Shown here: in pieces, positions 1 to 8,163 of the stretch
How positions within the stretch are numbered: position 1 is the stretch's first letter
Layout of the letters: every line of letters begins with the position of its first letter
Assembly (NCBI RefSeq): GCF_002563675.1
Contig: NZ_PDJC01000001.1
Span: 2,604,001-2,668,000, forward strand
Direction: 5' to 3'
Source: Propionicimonas paludicola
GTDB lineage: Bacteria; Actinomycetota; Actinomycetes; Propionibacteriales; Propionibacteriaceae
Length of the DNA stretch: 64,000 nt
Notes under the pieces: model-generated
Database searches by the model: none
What the model saw: the letters and a program-made list of their open reading frames with translations, nothing else
Told to the model about the DNA's origin: nothing
Position numbers and translations under genes: made by a program

Positions 1-388
1 TCATCGGGGTCGAGCAGGCCAGCGTGAACATGGCCAGCGTTGCGGCCAGCGCCCGGACGGCCAACTGGACGGCCGCCGCCGTGCCGGCGTCGGTCACCTC
101 CAGCCGCAGCCCGTCGGCCCAGCTGACGCTGACGGCCACGGTGGCCACTCCGATCAGGATCGAAACCAGCGGCAGCCAGCCGATCCGGAGCAGCCGCGTC
201 CACCCCACCCGAATCGGGCCGAGCAGCAGGGCCAGGCTGATCACCGCCACCGCAGCACCGCCGGGAACCGGCGGCAGGCAGATGGCGGCCAGCAGCAGGC
301 CCAGACAGAGAACGCCCTTGTCCCGCAGCGAGCGCGCCCGCCAGGGGCTGGACCACGCAGCGTGGTCCAGCGCCAGGCCGTGCGACAT
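1..388 (-). CDS. cbiQ: CbiQ, cobalt ECF transporter T component (partial)
   Basis: Transmembrane coupling subunit (EcfT) of the cobalt importer CbiMNQO. It connects the CbiM/CbiN substrate module to the CbiO ATPase. Only the first ~129 residues are inside the window; the C-terminal part with the coupling helices lies to the left. What can be read is an N-terminal segment typical of CbiQ (MSHGLALDHAAWSSPWRAR), several hydrophobic helices, and near the edge a cysteine-S-T-P-M stretch like the conserved S-S-T-P region of CbiQ. The start codon overlaps the cbiN stop by one base (TGATG), so translation is probably coupled. cbiO is not seen and is expected further left. Assignment rests on partial sequence plus the strong cbiM-cbiN context. 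Confidence 0.85.
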   Translation of the reverse strand, partial: MSHGLALDHAAWSSPWRARSLRDKGVLCLGLLLAAICLPPVPGGAAVAVISLALLLGPIRVGWTRLLRIGWLPLVSILIGVATVAVSVSWADGLRLEVTDAGTAAAVQLAVRALAATLAMFTLACSTPM

Positions 389-723
389 CAGGGCGTGGGT
401 TCGGTGGCCGCGGCCAGTGCCGTCCGCTCACCACGACGGCGACCCCACAGGCCGCCGATGGCGAAGCCGAGCACCGTCCCGCCGATGGCGGCCTGCAGCG
501 CGAACAGGCCGGACTCGACCTCCCCGGACGCCGGCTGGAAGAACGGCTCGAACCACGGCTGGTAGTCCGGGTGCGACTCCTGAATGGTGCTGGTGGCCAC
601 CGAGTCGGTGCCGGTGAAGCGCTCGTCCGGGTTGGTGTGCAGCCCGCCCACGACGAAGCTGACCCCGAAGATGATCACCAGGGCGGCGATCAGGGCGATG
701 GTGGTCCAGGTCTTCTTGCTCAT
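388..723 (-). CDS. cbiN: CbiN, cobalt transport accessory protein
   Basis: Small membrane protein that works with CbiM to give cobalt uptake activity in CbiMNQO importers. The start chosen is the ATG at 723 (MSKKTWTTIALIAAL), giving 111 residues, close to the usual ~100. A longer reading from 786 would run through the cbiM 3' end and is unlikely. Two membrane helices are visible (about residues 6-26 and 70-92), with a periplasmic-side loop between them containing HPDYQPWFEPFFQP, a typical CbiN feature. The C-terminus is basic (WGRRRGER). It lies one base downstream of cbiM and overlaps cbiQ by one base, so the three form one operon under the upstream B12 riboswitch. Confidence 0.93.
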   Translation of the reverse strand: MSKKTWTTIALIAALVIIFGVSFVVGGLHTNPDERFTGTDSVATSTIQESHPDYQPWFEPFFQPASGEVESGLFALQAAIGGTVLGFAIGGLWGRRRGERTALAAATEPTP

Positions 724-724
724 G

Positions 725-1405
725 TCAGGCCACCGCTTCCTTCGCCGCGCCGAAGACGCCCAGGCGCCGCAACTCGGGTGCGGCAACGTCGGTCAGCAGC
801 CGGAAGACCAGCACGCCGAGGATGCCCTCGGCGATCGCCAGCGGCACCTGCGAGATGGCGAAGACGCCGGCGAACTTGGCCACCGAGCCGGCCAGCCCCG
901 ACACCGGATCCGGGAACGCCAGCCCGAGTTGGACGCTGGTCACCAGGTACGTCGACAGGTCGGCGAACGCCAGGGCCAGGAACACCCCGACATTGCGATG
1001 CCAGCCCAGCCGGTTCGAGAGCGTCCACAGCGCGTAGCCCACCCAGGGTCCGGCGATGCCCATGCTGAACACGTTTGCGCCCAGCGTGGTGATCCCGCCG
1101 TGAGCCAGCAGCAGCGCCTGGAACAGCAACACGATGGTGGACAGGAACGCCATCACCGGCGGACGGAACAGGACCGCCCCCAGGCCGGTGCCGGTCGGGT
1201 GCGAGGAGCTGCCGGTGACCGAGGGCAGCTTGATCGAGGACAGCACGAAGGTGAAGGCACCGGCGGCGGCCAGCAGCAGCCGCGATTCGGGATGCTCTTT
1301 GGCTTCGGTGATGACTTTGCGGGCCCCGTGAATGACGAACGGAGCGGAGACTGCGTACCAAGCGACGCAGTGAATGACAGGTAGGAATCCCTCAGCGATA
1401 TGCAT
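725..1405 (-). CDS. cbiM: CbiM, cobalt-binding S component
   Basis: Substrate-specific subunit of the cobalt ECF importer. It begins MHIAEGFLP, the hallmark CbiM N-terminus in which the amino group of Met1, His2 and a downstream His form the metal site. The 226-residue protein is a multi-helix membrane protein with the conserved HPTGTGLG loop around residue 70 and an [17 protein letters not shown] region around residue 105, both characteristic of CbiM/NikM. The N-terminus fixes the start at 1405, with a Shine-Dalgarno-like AAAGGGA upstream. It is the first gene of cbiMNQ, which is transcribed leftward and preceded by a cobalamin riboswitch. NikM is the main alternative, but the B12 gene context favours cobalt. 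Confidence 0.96.
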   Translation of the reverse strand: MHIAEGFLPVIHCVAWYAVSAPFVIHGARKVITEAKEHPESRLLLAAAGAFTFVLSSIKLPSVTGSSSHPTGTGLGAVLFRPPVMAFLSTIVLLFQALLLAHGGITTLGANVFSMGIAGPWVGYALWTLSNRLGWHRNVGVFLALAFADLSTYLVTSVQLGLAFPDPVSGLAGSVAKFAGVFAISQVPLAIAEGILGVLVFRLLTDVAAPELRRLGVFGAAKEAVA

Positions 1406-1439
1406 CAGCGAGTTCCCTTTCTAGGTGACGTGGCCTAAG

Positions 1440-1590
1440 GAACGTTCCGTCCACGCGCGTATCTGACTCCCCCATCGCTGAGGTCACAGTGGCCCGACCG
1501 TCCCGGATTCACACCGGGTTCCGTTCGTGGACGACGGCGCCATCCTGGCACCAGATCGTGCTGACTACGCACGATTGCCCAGTTGGTGGA
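1440..1590 (-). promoter_or_regulatory. Cobalamin riboswitch upstream of cbiMNQ
   Basis: Read on the minus strand, this leader holds the conserved core of an AdoCbl riboswitch: GGAACCCGGTGTGAATCCGG, then the B12 box GCCACTGTGACC, then GGGGGAGTCAGATACG, in the canonical order and spacing. It ends about 35 bases before cbiM. B12 binding would be expected to shut off the cobalt importer. Boundaries are approximate; the core is clear. Confidence 0.9.
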
Positions 1591-1618
1591 CGGCGTCGTG
1601 CGGCGCCGAGCTGCGCGC

Positions 1619-3439
1619 CTAGCCGCGCCGGAAACGCTCCCCGAGCAGGGCCTTCATCGGGTCCTTGGCCAGCAGTCCGATCTCTTCGAAGTACGCCGTG
1701 AACGGCACGGCCAGCTTGGTCCCGTCGACCCGAGTGATGGTGAGCCGGGACGGGATGATCTGGAGCCGCGCACTGGCGATCTCCTCGGCCGGGATCCACT
1801 CGTTGACCGGATCCTGGCGAAGCTGCGCCAACTGAGTGGCGGACTCTTCGACGCGTCGTTGCTGGTTGTGCTTGGTGGTGCCCCCGGTGGCAACCTCCCA
1901 CCGAGTCATCGTCACCGGGACGAACAACAGGCCATCGGAGCAGATCAGGAGATCCCGCGCCTGGCGGCGAGGCTTCTTGTTCAGGGTCATCGTGAGCGCA
2001 CCGAGCACCACCGGACGGGCCGGACGAGCCTCGACCGCGGACTCCTCGACCACGACGTCCAGGTCGGCCCCGAAGGAGCGCAGTCGTTCAGCCAAGTCGG
2101 CCGACTCGGCCAGTTCGCGGGTCTTGATCAGCTGCCGATCGACGTCGACCAGGCACAGCCCGTCGGCGGCGTCCATCACCACCCGCACCCCGGACGCCGT
2201 GGCCAGCGTGCCCTGGGTGAGCACGACGGCCACCTCGGCCGCCGCTTCGGCGGGATGCTCGGCGTCCAGTTGGGCGCCGATCCGCTGCGGGTCTGTCTGC
2301 AGCGCGCTCAGCAGGGCGGACGGGCTGGGCTCACTGATCAGGCCCTCGCTGGACAGCCCCTGCAAGAGCCGGTTCAGCCGCTGCGGGAGCATCCGGCGAG
2401 CGGCGGCCGAGGCCACCTCGTCCCAGCTGCGCAACGGCCAGTCCTCGGTGAGCAACTCCCCCTCGGCGGCCGCCAGGCTCGGCCCGTCGGCCAGCAGGGT
2501 GAGCGCGGGCCGATCATCGGTGGCGAACGTCGCCGGCGGCAGGGCCGCAAAGGCGGCCACCCGGTCCTGGGTCCGGGGATGGGTGTCGTCCCAGCGCGGT
2601 CGCTGCTGCTCCAGGATCTGTGTGCCGGCCTGCTGCAGGCCCTCGGACTCGGCCGCCATCAGGGTCGAGACCGCCTCGGCCAGCGGGGCTCGGGCACCGG
2701 CCTGGTCGAACAGCGATACCCGCTGCTCGACCACGTGGTTCCAGGCGATGTCGATCTGGACGAGCTTGATCAGGGCCGATGCCGCAGCCTGCGGCCCGGC
2801 CGCCTGGGCCGAGTAGCGGTCGGCCCGCGCCTCGAGGTCGCGGTTGCTGGCCGCCGAGACCCACACGAAGATCCGGTAGTACAGGGCGAAGAACCAGCGG
2901 AACAGCGAGCCGGCATTGTCCCGGGCTGCCCGCAGGAAGATCTTCGCGCCGTAGGTCCGGGCGCTCAGGGCGGTGTCTCCACCCGCGAAGTGGCCCAGTT
3001 CGTGGGCGAGCACCGAGCGCAGCTCGCTCACGCTGAGTCCGGCCAGCAGGGGCAGCCCCAGCAGCAACTCGCGCTCGGAGCCGACCTGGTGAACCGCGGC
3101 ATTGACCTCGGGGATCAGCACCACCCGTCTCGGCGGCTCGGTCTTGGCCAGCCGGGCCAGCTCCACAATCGTGGCCCACAGCGTCGGGTACTCCTCCCGG
3201 AGCAGCTGCGGCCCCGCCACCGGCTGCAGCCGGGCCCGTCGCGCCTCCCGGATGGCGGCGAAGATGGCGATCAGCAGCGGAACCACGATCAGCTGAGCGA
3301 GAACGCGACCCAACGCGCTGCTGCCGACGGCGAAGGCGACCATCACGATCGCGAAGAAGACCCCGATCACCAAGGCGACCACGACGAGCGGGAACAGGAA
3401 CAACACCAGCAGGGAGACGGCGGCACGCAGCTTGGACAT
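1619..3439 (-). CDS. M48-family membrane zinc metalloprotease
   Basis: 606-residue protein with a hydrophobic N-terminus (two membrane segments within residues ~5-65), then a peptidase domain containing the zinc motif HELGH (about residues 145-150, in VLAHELGHFAGGD). The downstream NRDLEARADRYSAQAAG supplies the third zinc-ligand glutamate (E-x3-D), as in HtpX/Ste24-type M48 enzymes. The segment that follows (~residue 300 onward) is long and not recognised; HtpX itself is about half this length. A likely role is turnover of membrane proteins. It is flanked by cobalamin genes, but nothing in the sequence links it to B12. It runs leftward toward the riboswitch; 13 bases separate its stop from the 3-prime-most part of the cbiM leader region, so it may be an independent unit. 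Confidence 0.85.
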   Translation of the reverse strand: MSKLRAAVSLLVLFLFPLVVVALVIGVFFAIVMVAFAVGSSALGRVLAQLIVVPLLIAIFAAIREARRARLQPVAGPQLLREEYPTLWATIVELARLAKTEPPRRVVLIPEVNAAVHQVGSERELLLGLPLLAGLSVSELRSVLAHELGHFAGGDTALSARTYGAKIFLRAARDNAGSLFRWFFALYYRIFVWVSAASNRDLEARADRYSAQAAGPQAAASALIKLVQIDIAWNHVVEQRVSLFDQAGARAPLAEAVSTLMAAESEGLQQAGTQILEQQRPRWDDTHPRTQDRVAAFAALPPATFATDDRPALTLLADGPSLAAAEGELLTEDWPLRSWDEVASAAARRMLPQRLNRLLQGLSSEGLISEPSPSALLSALQTDPQRIGAQLDAEHPAEAAAEVAVVLTQGTLATASGVRVVMDAADGLCLVDVDRQLIKTRELAESADLAERLRSFGADLDVVVEESAVEARPARPVVLGALTMTLNKKPRRQARDLLICSDGLLFVPVTMTRWEVATGGTTKHNQQRRVEESATQLAQLRQDPVNEWIPAEEIASARLQIIPSRLTITRVDGTKLAVPFTAYFEEIGLLAKDPMKALLGERFRRG

Positions 3440-3509
3440 GATCGGCAGTATGGCGAACCGCGGGCCCGGCTATGAGCGATCCTGAAAAAGCCCGTCCATT
3501 CGGATGTGA

Positions 3510-4097
3510 CTAGGGCTTCGTTCCCGCCCAACTGGTCACGGTGCGCAGCGGACGAAAGCCGGTGAATCGCCCGATCGGCTCGGCCACCTCGACCCCGATC
3601 CGGGCCAGCTCACCACCGCGCTCACGGTAGGCCTGGGCCAGCACGGCCTCGGTTTCGGCGGTGACGCCGTGGGCGACCAGGCGTCCGCCGCTGTCCAATC
3701 GCTGCCAGCAGCGCTCGAGGGTCTCGCCGGTCACCCCGCCGCCGATGAAGACCGCGGACGGCGCGGGCAGGGCGGCCAGTTCGGCGTCGATGGCGGCCAC
3801 CCGGACGTCCAGCTGCCCGGTCACGCCGAAGCGGACGGCGTTGGCGCCGATCCGCGCGGCCCGTTCTGAGTCCCGCTCGACGGCGATGGCCCGGTTGGTC
3901 GGGCGCAGCCGGCACCACTCGATGCTGATCGAGCCCGTGCCTGCGCCGAGGTCCCAGAGCAGTTCGCCGGCCCGCGGCGCCAGCATGGCCAGCGCGTAGG
4001 CGCGCAGCGCGCGTTTGGTGAGCAGACCGTCGGTGGCGAACTCCTCGTCGGGGAGCCCGGCACTGAGCTGGCTGAGGTCGGCGGGCTGGTCGTCCAT
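3510..4097 (-). CDS. cbiT: CbiT, cobalt-precorrin-6B C15-methyltransferase (decarboxylating)
   Basis: SAM-dependent enzyme that methylates C-15 and decarboxylates the C-12 acetate side chain of the corrin intermediate. The start is the ATG at 4097 (MDDQPADLSQLSAGLPDEEF), giving 195 residues, the size of a stand-alone CbiT. The GLPDEEFATDGLLTKRALRA start region is a CbiT/CobL-C signature, and the SAM-binding loop LLWDLGAGTGSISIEW is clear at about residue 50. The partner activity CbiE (C-5 methylation) is not adjacent; it is the N-terminal domain of the CbiEGH fusion at 11655. Divergent from cobO with a 64-bp shared upstream region. Confidence 0.93.
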   Translation of the reverse strand: MDDQPADLSQLSAGLPDEEFATDGLLTKRALRAYALAMLAPRAGELLWDLGAGTGSISIEWCRLRPTNRAIAVERDSERAARIGANAVRFGVTGQLDVRVAAIDAELAALPAPSAVFIGGGVTGETLERCWQRLDSGGRLVAHGVTAETEAVLAQAYRERGGELARIGVEVAEPIGRFTGFRPLRTVTSWAGTKP

Positions 4098-4161
4098 GGC
4101 GAGCACCCTAACGCCGATGCGGCACAATCGTGGGCCATGAGCACCCCCAGCGAGCGTTCCG

Positions 4162-4776
4162 ATGCCGGCCGGTGAGCCGTCCGCGGTGCCGTCCGACGGG
4201 CTGACCACCCGGCAGCGGCGACTGCGTCCGGCCCTGATCGTGAACACCGGGGACGGCAAGGGCAAGACCACGGCAGCCATGGGCCTGGCCCTGCGCGGCT
4301 GGCATCAGGGCTGGTCAATCGGGGTTTTCCAGTTCATCAAGTCGGGCAAGTGGGCGAGCGGAGAGCGGCTGGCACTGGAGGCGCTCGGCGCCGAGCACGA
4401 ACGCAGCGGGGCCGGCGGCGAGGTGGCCTGGTTCACCAGCGGCGCCGGACGCAGCTGGGTCCGCAAGCCCGACGATCGCAGCGAACAGGCTGAGGCCGCC
4501 CGGCAGTCCTGGGCCGAGGTGTCGGCTCGGCTGGCCGCCGAACGCCACCAGCTGTACGTGCTGGACGAGTTCACCTACCCGCTGGTCTGGGGCTGGCTCG
4601 ACGTGGCCGAAGTGGTGGCCACCTTGCGGGATCGTCCGGGCACCCAGCACGTGGTGATCACCGGACGCAATGCGCCGGCCGAGCTGTGCGAGATCGCCAC
4701 CACGGTCACCGAGATGGGCAAGCGCAAGCACCCGTTCGACGCCGGCCAGAAGGGGCAGGCGGGGATCGAATGGTGA
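4162..4776 (+). CDS. cobO: CobO/BtuR-type corrinoid adenosyltransferase
   Basis: Transfers the 5'-deoxyadenosyl group of ATP to Co(I) corrinoid. The 204-residue protein has the P-loop NTGDGKGKTTAAMGLALRG at about residues 28-46, the VFQFIKSGKW segment, and the VLDEFTYPLVWGWLDV and VVITGRNAP motifs that define the CobA/CobO/BtuR family, as opposed to PduO or EutT. The extra ~25 N-terminal residues before the core match the extended type. It overlaps the next gene, cobB-cobC, by seven bases, indicating an operon and coupled translation. The start at 4162 lacks a strong ribosome-binding site; a later start is possible but would trim only the variable tail. Confidence 0.95.
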   Translation: MPAGEPSAVPSDGLTTRQRRLRPALIVNTGDGKGKTTAAMGLALRGWHQGWSIGVFQFIKSGKWASGERLALEALGAEHERSGAGGEVAWFTSGAGRSWVRKPDDRSEQAEAARQSWAEVSARLAAERHQLYVLDEFTYPLVWGWLDVAEVVATLRDRPGTQHVVITGRNAPAELCEIATTVTEMGKRKHPFDAGQKGQAGIEW

Positions 4777-7223
4777 ACATTCCGCGGCTGGTGATCGCCG
4801 CCGCCAACTCCTCGGCCGGCAAGACCACCATCGCCACCGGCCTGATGGCCGCACTACGGGCCGCCGGGGTGGAAGTGGCCGGGTTCAAGGTGGGCCCGGA
4901 CTTCATCGACCCCGGCTATCACGGCCTGGCCACCGGACGTCCCGGACGCAACCTCGACCCGGTGCTGACCAGCGAGGAGCTGGTGCCGCGGCTGTTCGTC
5001 CATGGCGCACTGACTCCGCGTCCGGCCGAGATTGCCCTTGTCGAAGGGGTAATGGGGCTGTTCGACGGCCAGCTGGGCCGCGACGGCTTCGGTTCCACGG
5101 CCCACGTGGCGAAGCTGCTGGGCGCCCCGGTGCTGCTGGTGGTGGACGCGGCCGGTTCGTCGCGGACGGCGGCTGCCGCCGCCCTCGGCTTGGGCGCTTT
5201 CGACCCGGAGCTGCGGGTCGGTGGAGTGATCCTGAACCGGGTCGGCAGCACCCGGCATGCCGACGAGCTGCGTGCGGTCTTCGCCGAGGCTGGCTGGCCG
5301 GTGCTGGGCGCCGTCCCGCGCAGTGCGTCGATCAGCGCGCCGTCGCGGCATCTGGGCTTGGTTCCGGCCGCCGAGCGGGACGAGTCGGCGGCCACCATCG
5401 CCGCGCTGGCCGCCCATATCGCTGCCCACGTCGAGCTGGATGCCGTGTTGGCGCTGGCTTCGTCGGCACCGGACCTGGCCGTCGAGCCGTGGCGTCCGAC
5501 CGAGGTGGTGTCGCCGGTCTCCGGGCGTCCGCGGATCGCGGTGCTGGCCGGGCGCGCGTTCACCTTCCGCTACCCCGAGACCACCGAGTTGCTCACCGCC
5601 GCCGGCTGCGAGGTGGTAGAGGTGGATCCGCTGAGCGACACCCGGCTGCCCGAACTGGTCGCCGGGCTGTACATCGGCGGCGGCTTCCCGGAGGTGCACG
5701 CGGTCGAGCTGAGCCGCAATGCCGCGCTGCGGGCGGCCATCGCGGACGCCGTGGTGGCTGGGCTGCCCACGGTGGCCGAGTGCGCCGGCCAGCTGTACCT
5801 GGCCGAGCAGCTGGACGGGCATCCGATGGTGGCTGCCTTGCCGGCCACGGCCCGGATGACGCCGCGGCTGACCCTGGGCTATCGGGACGCGGTCGCACCC
5901 GCCGACACCCTGCTGGCCAGGGCAAATGAGCGCGTGGTCGGGCACGAGTTTCACCGGACCCAGACCGCGCCGGCCGGCGCCGATACCGCGGCCTGGAGCT
6001 GGGCCGACCGCCGTGAGGGCTTCTCGCTGGACCCGTCCGGCAGCGGACGACCCAGCCTGCACGCCTCCTACCTGCACCTGCACTGGGCCGGCCATCCCGG
6101 GTTGGCCCAGCGGTTCGCCGAGACCGCGTCCCGGTTCGCGGCGACCGTCGTTCGTCCGGCTGCGCCGGCGGATGCCGCTGGCCGCAGCAACGGCGACACG
6201 CGCATCGACGGGATCGACCTGCAGCACCACGGCGACCACGATCTGGCTCCGGGCCTGATCGACCTGGCCGTGAACGTGATGCTGCCCGGTCCACCGGAGT
6301 GGCTGGCCGAGGTTCTGGCCGGCTCCATGACCGGCCTGGGCAGCTATCCGGACGCCGCAGAGGCCCGGGCCGCGATCGCCGCAGCCCACGGGGTTCCGCC
6401 CGAGATGGTGCTGCCCACCGCCGGTGGCGCGGAGGGCTTCGCCCTGATCGCGCGGACGCTCACCGCGGCCCGTCCGCTGGTGGTGCACCCACAGTTCACC
6501 GAGCCCGAGGCCGCGCTGCGGGCGGCCGGACATGCCGTCCAGCGCTGGCTGCTGCCGCTGCAGCCGTCCACCCCGCCGCTGGCCGACCTGCCCACCTGGG
6601 CGGACGCGGTCTTCGTCGGCAACCCGACCAACCCGACCGGCTGGCTGCATGCGCGCGCCGACCTGCTCGCTGCCGGCGCCGGGCGGCTGCTGGTGGTCGA
6701 CGAAGCCTTCATGGACGCCACCGACGAGGCCGAGTCGCTGATCAGCCCGGAGATGCCGGGGCTGCTGGTGCTGCGCTCGCTGTCCAAGACCTGGGGGCTG
6801 GCCGGACTACGGGTCGGCTATGTGGTGGGCGATCCGGCGCTGATCGCTCGTCTCGAACAGGCCCAGCCGGCCTGGCCGATCTCGGCTCCGGCTGCCGCAG
6901 CCATAGTCGCCACCAGCACGGACGCGGCCCGCGCCGAGGCGTCCGCCCGCTACGCCGAACTGGCCACCCACCGCGACCACCTGGTCGCCGGGCTCACCGC
7001 GGCCGGCTTCCCGACCCTGACCTCGCAGGCGCCGTTCGTGCTGATCGACACCGCGGCCTGCGGGCCGGACTCGGTGCGTCCGGCGCTGGCTCGGGCCGGC
7101 TTCGCGGTCCGCCGCGGCGAGTCCTTCCCCGGGCTCGGCCCGACCTGGATCCGGGTCAAGGTTCCCGCCCCTGACGTGGCGGACGCCCTGGTCAGCGCCC
7201 TGGCCTCGCTCTCCCGAGGCTGA
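4770..7223 (+). CDS. cobB: Fusion of cobyrinate a,c-diamide synthase (CobB/CbiA) and CobC/CobD-like PLP enzyme
   Basis: 817-residue two-domain protein. Residues 1-~455 are CobB/CbiA, the ATP- and glutamine-dependent a,c-amidation enzyme. It has a P-loop (AANSSAGKTTIATGL), the VGPDFIDPGYH motif, and a class I glutaminase with its nucleophile in AECAGQLYL (~Cys338). Residues ~475-817 are a class I/II aminotransferase fold with the PLP lysine in SLSKTWGLAG (Lys673), NPTNPTGW and a C-terminal WIRVKV. This matches CobC/CobD, which makes the (R)-1-amino-2-propanol (phosphate) linker from threonine phosphate. Either ATG 4770 or GTG 4773 could be the start. The two activities act at distant pathway steps, so the fusion probably serves stoichiometry rather than channelling. 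Confidence 0.92.
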   Translation: MVNIPRLVIAAANSSAGKTTIATGLMAALRAAGVEVAGFKVGPDFIDPGYHGLATGRPGRNLDPVLTSEELVPRLFVHGALTPRPAEIALVEGVMGLFDGQLGRDGFGSTAHVAKLLGAPVLLVVDAAGSSRTAAAAALGLGAFDPELRVGGVILNRVGSTRHADELRAVFAEAGWPVLGAVPRSASISAPSRHLGLVPAAERDESAATIAALAAHIAAHVELDAVLALASSAPDLAVEPWRPTEVVSPVSGRPRIAVLAGRAFTFRYPETTELLTAAGCEVVEVDPLSDTRLPELVAGLYIGGGFPEVHAVELSRNAALRAAIADAVVAGLPTVAECAGQLYLAEQLDGHPMVAALPATARMTPRLTLGYRDAVAPADTLLARANERVVGHEFHRTQTAPAGADTAAWSWADRREGFSLDPSGSGRPSLHASYLHLHWAGHPGLAQRFAETASRFAATVVRPAAPADAAGRSNGDTRIDGIDLQHHGDHDLAPGLIDLAVNVMLPGPPEWLAEVLAGSMTGLGSYPDAAEARAAIAAAHGVPPEMVLPTAGGAEGFALIARTLTAARPLVVHPQFTEPEAALRAAGHAVQRWLLPLQPSTPPLADLPTWADAVFVGNPTNPTGWLHARADLLAAGAGRLLVVDEAFMDATDEAESLISPEMPGLLVLRSLSKTWGLAGLRVGYVVGDPALIARLEQAQPAWPISAPAAAAIVATSTDAARAEASARYAELATHRDHLVAGLTAAGFPTLTSQAPFVLIDTAACGPDSVRPALARAGFAVRRGESFPGLGPTWIRVKVPAPDVADALVSALASLSRG

Positions 7224-7232
7224 CTGCCCGCG

Positions 7233-7340
7233 CTTCGCTACCCGTGCAGCGACTTCGCTACCCGTAACCCTGCTTCGCTACCCGTCCAGCGGTAGCGAAG
7301 CGGCCCAACCGGTAGCGAAGCGACCCAACCGGTAGCGAAG
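7233..7340. repeat. Period-20 repeat array with opposed halves (hairpin)
   Basis: Three direct copies of CTTCGCTACCCGT begin at 7233, 7253 and 7273, exactly 20 bases apart. They are followed by three copies of GGTAGCGAAG at 7291, 7311 and 7331, also 20 apart, which are the reverse complement of the first set. The array can fold into a long hairpin in either strand. It fills much of the gap between cobB-cobC and cobF, which share orientation. Confidence 0.9.
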
Positions 7341-7407
7341 CGGAGCGGACCGGACCGCGACGCCGTGACGAGTCGGACGATCTGGATCGGCGCGATAGCG
7401 TGACCCG

Positions 7408-8163
7408 ATGCGTGAACTGCTGCTGATCGGGATCGGGGCCGGCGATCCGGACTGGATCACCCTGCAGGCCGTCGGCGCCATCCAGCGCCTCGACGTGCTG
7501 TTCGTGGTGGTCAAGAGCGACGAGTTGGACGATCTGGTTCAGGCCCGGCGCGCGGTGATCGCCCGACATCGCAGCGAGCCGCTGCGAGTCGTCGAGTTGG
7601 CCGACCCACCGCGTCCGTGGCGCAGCGCCCCCGACTACGACCAGGCGGTCGCTCGCTGGCGGGCCGAGCGACTGGCTCAGTGGAGCGACGCAGTCGCCGC
7701 CGCCCTCGGCGAGGGCGAAGTCGGCGGCTTCCTGGTCTGGGGCGACCCGGGCCTGTACGAGAGCACCCTGGCGATCTGCACCGAGCTGGTCGCGTCCGCC
7801 CCGAACCCGATCACCCTCGACGTGATCCCCGGCATCAGTAGCGCGTTCGCGCTGGCCGCTCGGCACCGGATCCCGCTGAACCGGCAGGGACGCGCGGTCC
7901 AACTCAGCCCGGCTCGGCTGCTGCGAACGGGGATGCCAGACGGCATCGACGACGTCGTGGTGATGCTCGACCAGCATCAGGTCTTCGCCAGCATCGACCC
8001 CACCGGCCTCGAGCTGTACTGGGGCGCCTACCTGGGCACCCCGGACGAGTTGCTGATCGCCGGCCCACTGGCCGAGGTCCGCGACGAGGTGCTTCGAGTC
8101 CGCACCGAGGCCATCGCCCGCAAGGGCTGGATGTTCGACACCTACCTGCTGCGCCGGGTCTGA
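7408..8163 (+). CDS. cobF: CobF-type precorrin-6A synthase (C-1 methyltransferase)
   Basis: Member of the tetrapyrrole methylase superfamily. The N-terminal IGIGAGDPDWITLQAV, the VVKSDELDDLVQARRAVIARH block and the GISSAFALAARHRIPLNR region are specific to CobF, which in the oxygen-dependent route methylates C-1 of precorrin-5 and removes the extruded acyl unit. The 251-residue length fits. CobF is unexpected here because the cluster otherwise carries oxygen-independent markers (CbiG domain, CbiX cobalt chelatase) and no cbiD is present in the window; CobF may fill the CbiD methylation step. Its last 22 bases overlap the 3' end of convergent cobK. Confidence 0.9.
   Translation: MRELLLIGIGAGDPDWITLQAVGAIQRLDVLFVVVKSDELDDLVQARRAVIARHRSEPLRVVELADPPRPWRSAPDYDQAVARWRAERLAQWSDAVAAALGEGEVGGFLVWGDPGLYESTLAICTELVASAPNPITLDVIPGISSAFALAARHRIPLNRQGRAVQLSPARLLRTGMPDGIDDVVVMLDQHQVFASIDPTGLELYWGAYLGTPDELLIAGPLAEVRDEVLRVRTEAIARKGWMFDTYLLRRV

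Noticed and set aside
1583-3475. Long rightward frame (630 codons) opposite the M48 protease gene
   Set aside because: It is a high-GC shadow: low-complexity Arg/Gly/Gln-rich product, no ribosome-binding site, and the minus-strand protein has clear protease motifs.
7233-7340. CRISPR array
   Set aside because: Repeats are only ~13 bp with 7-bp spacers, and half are inverted. No cas genes are nearby.
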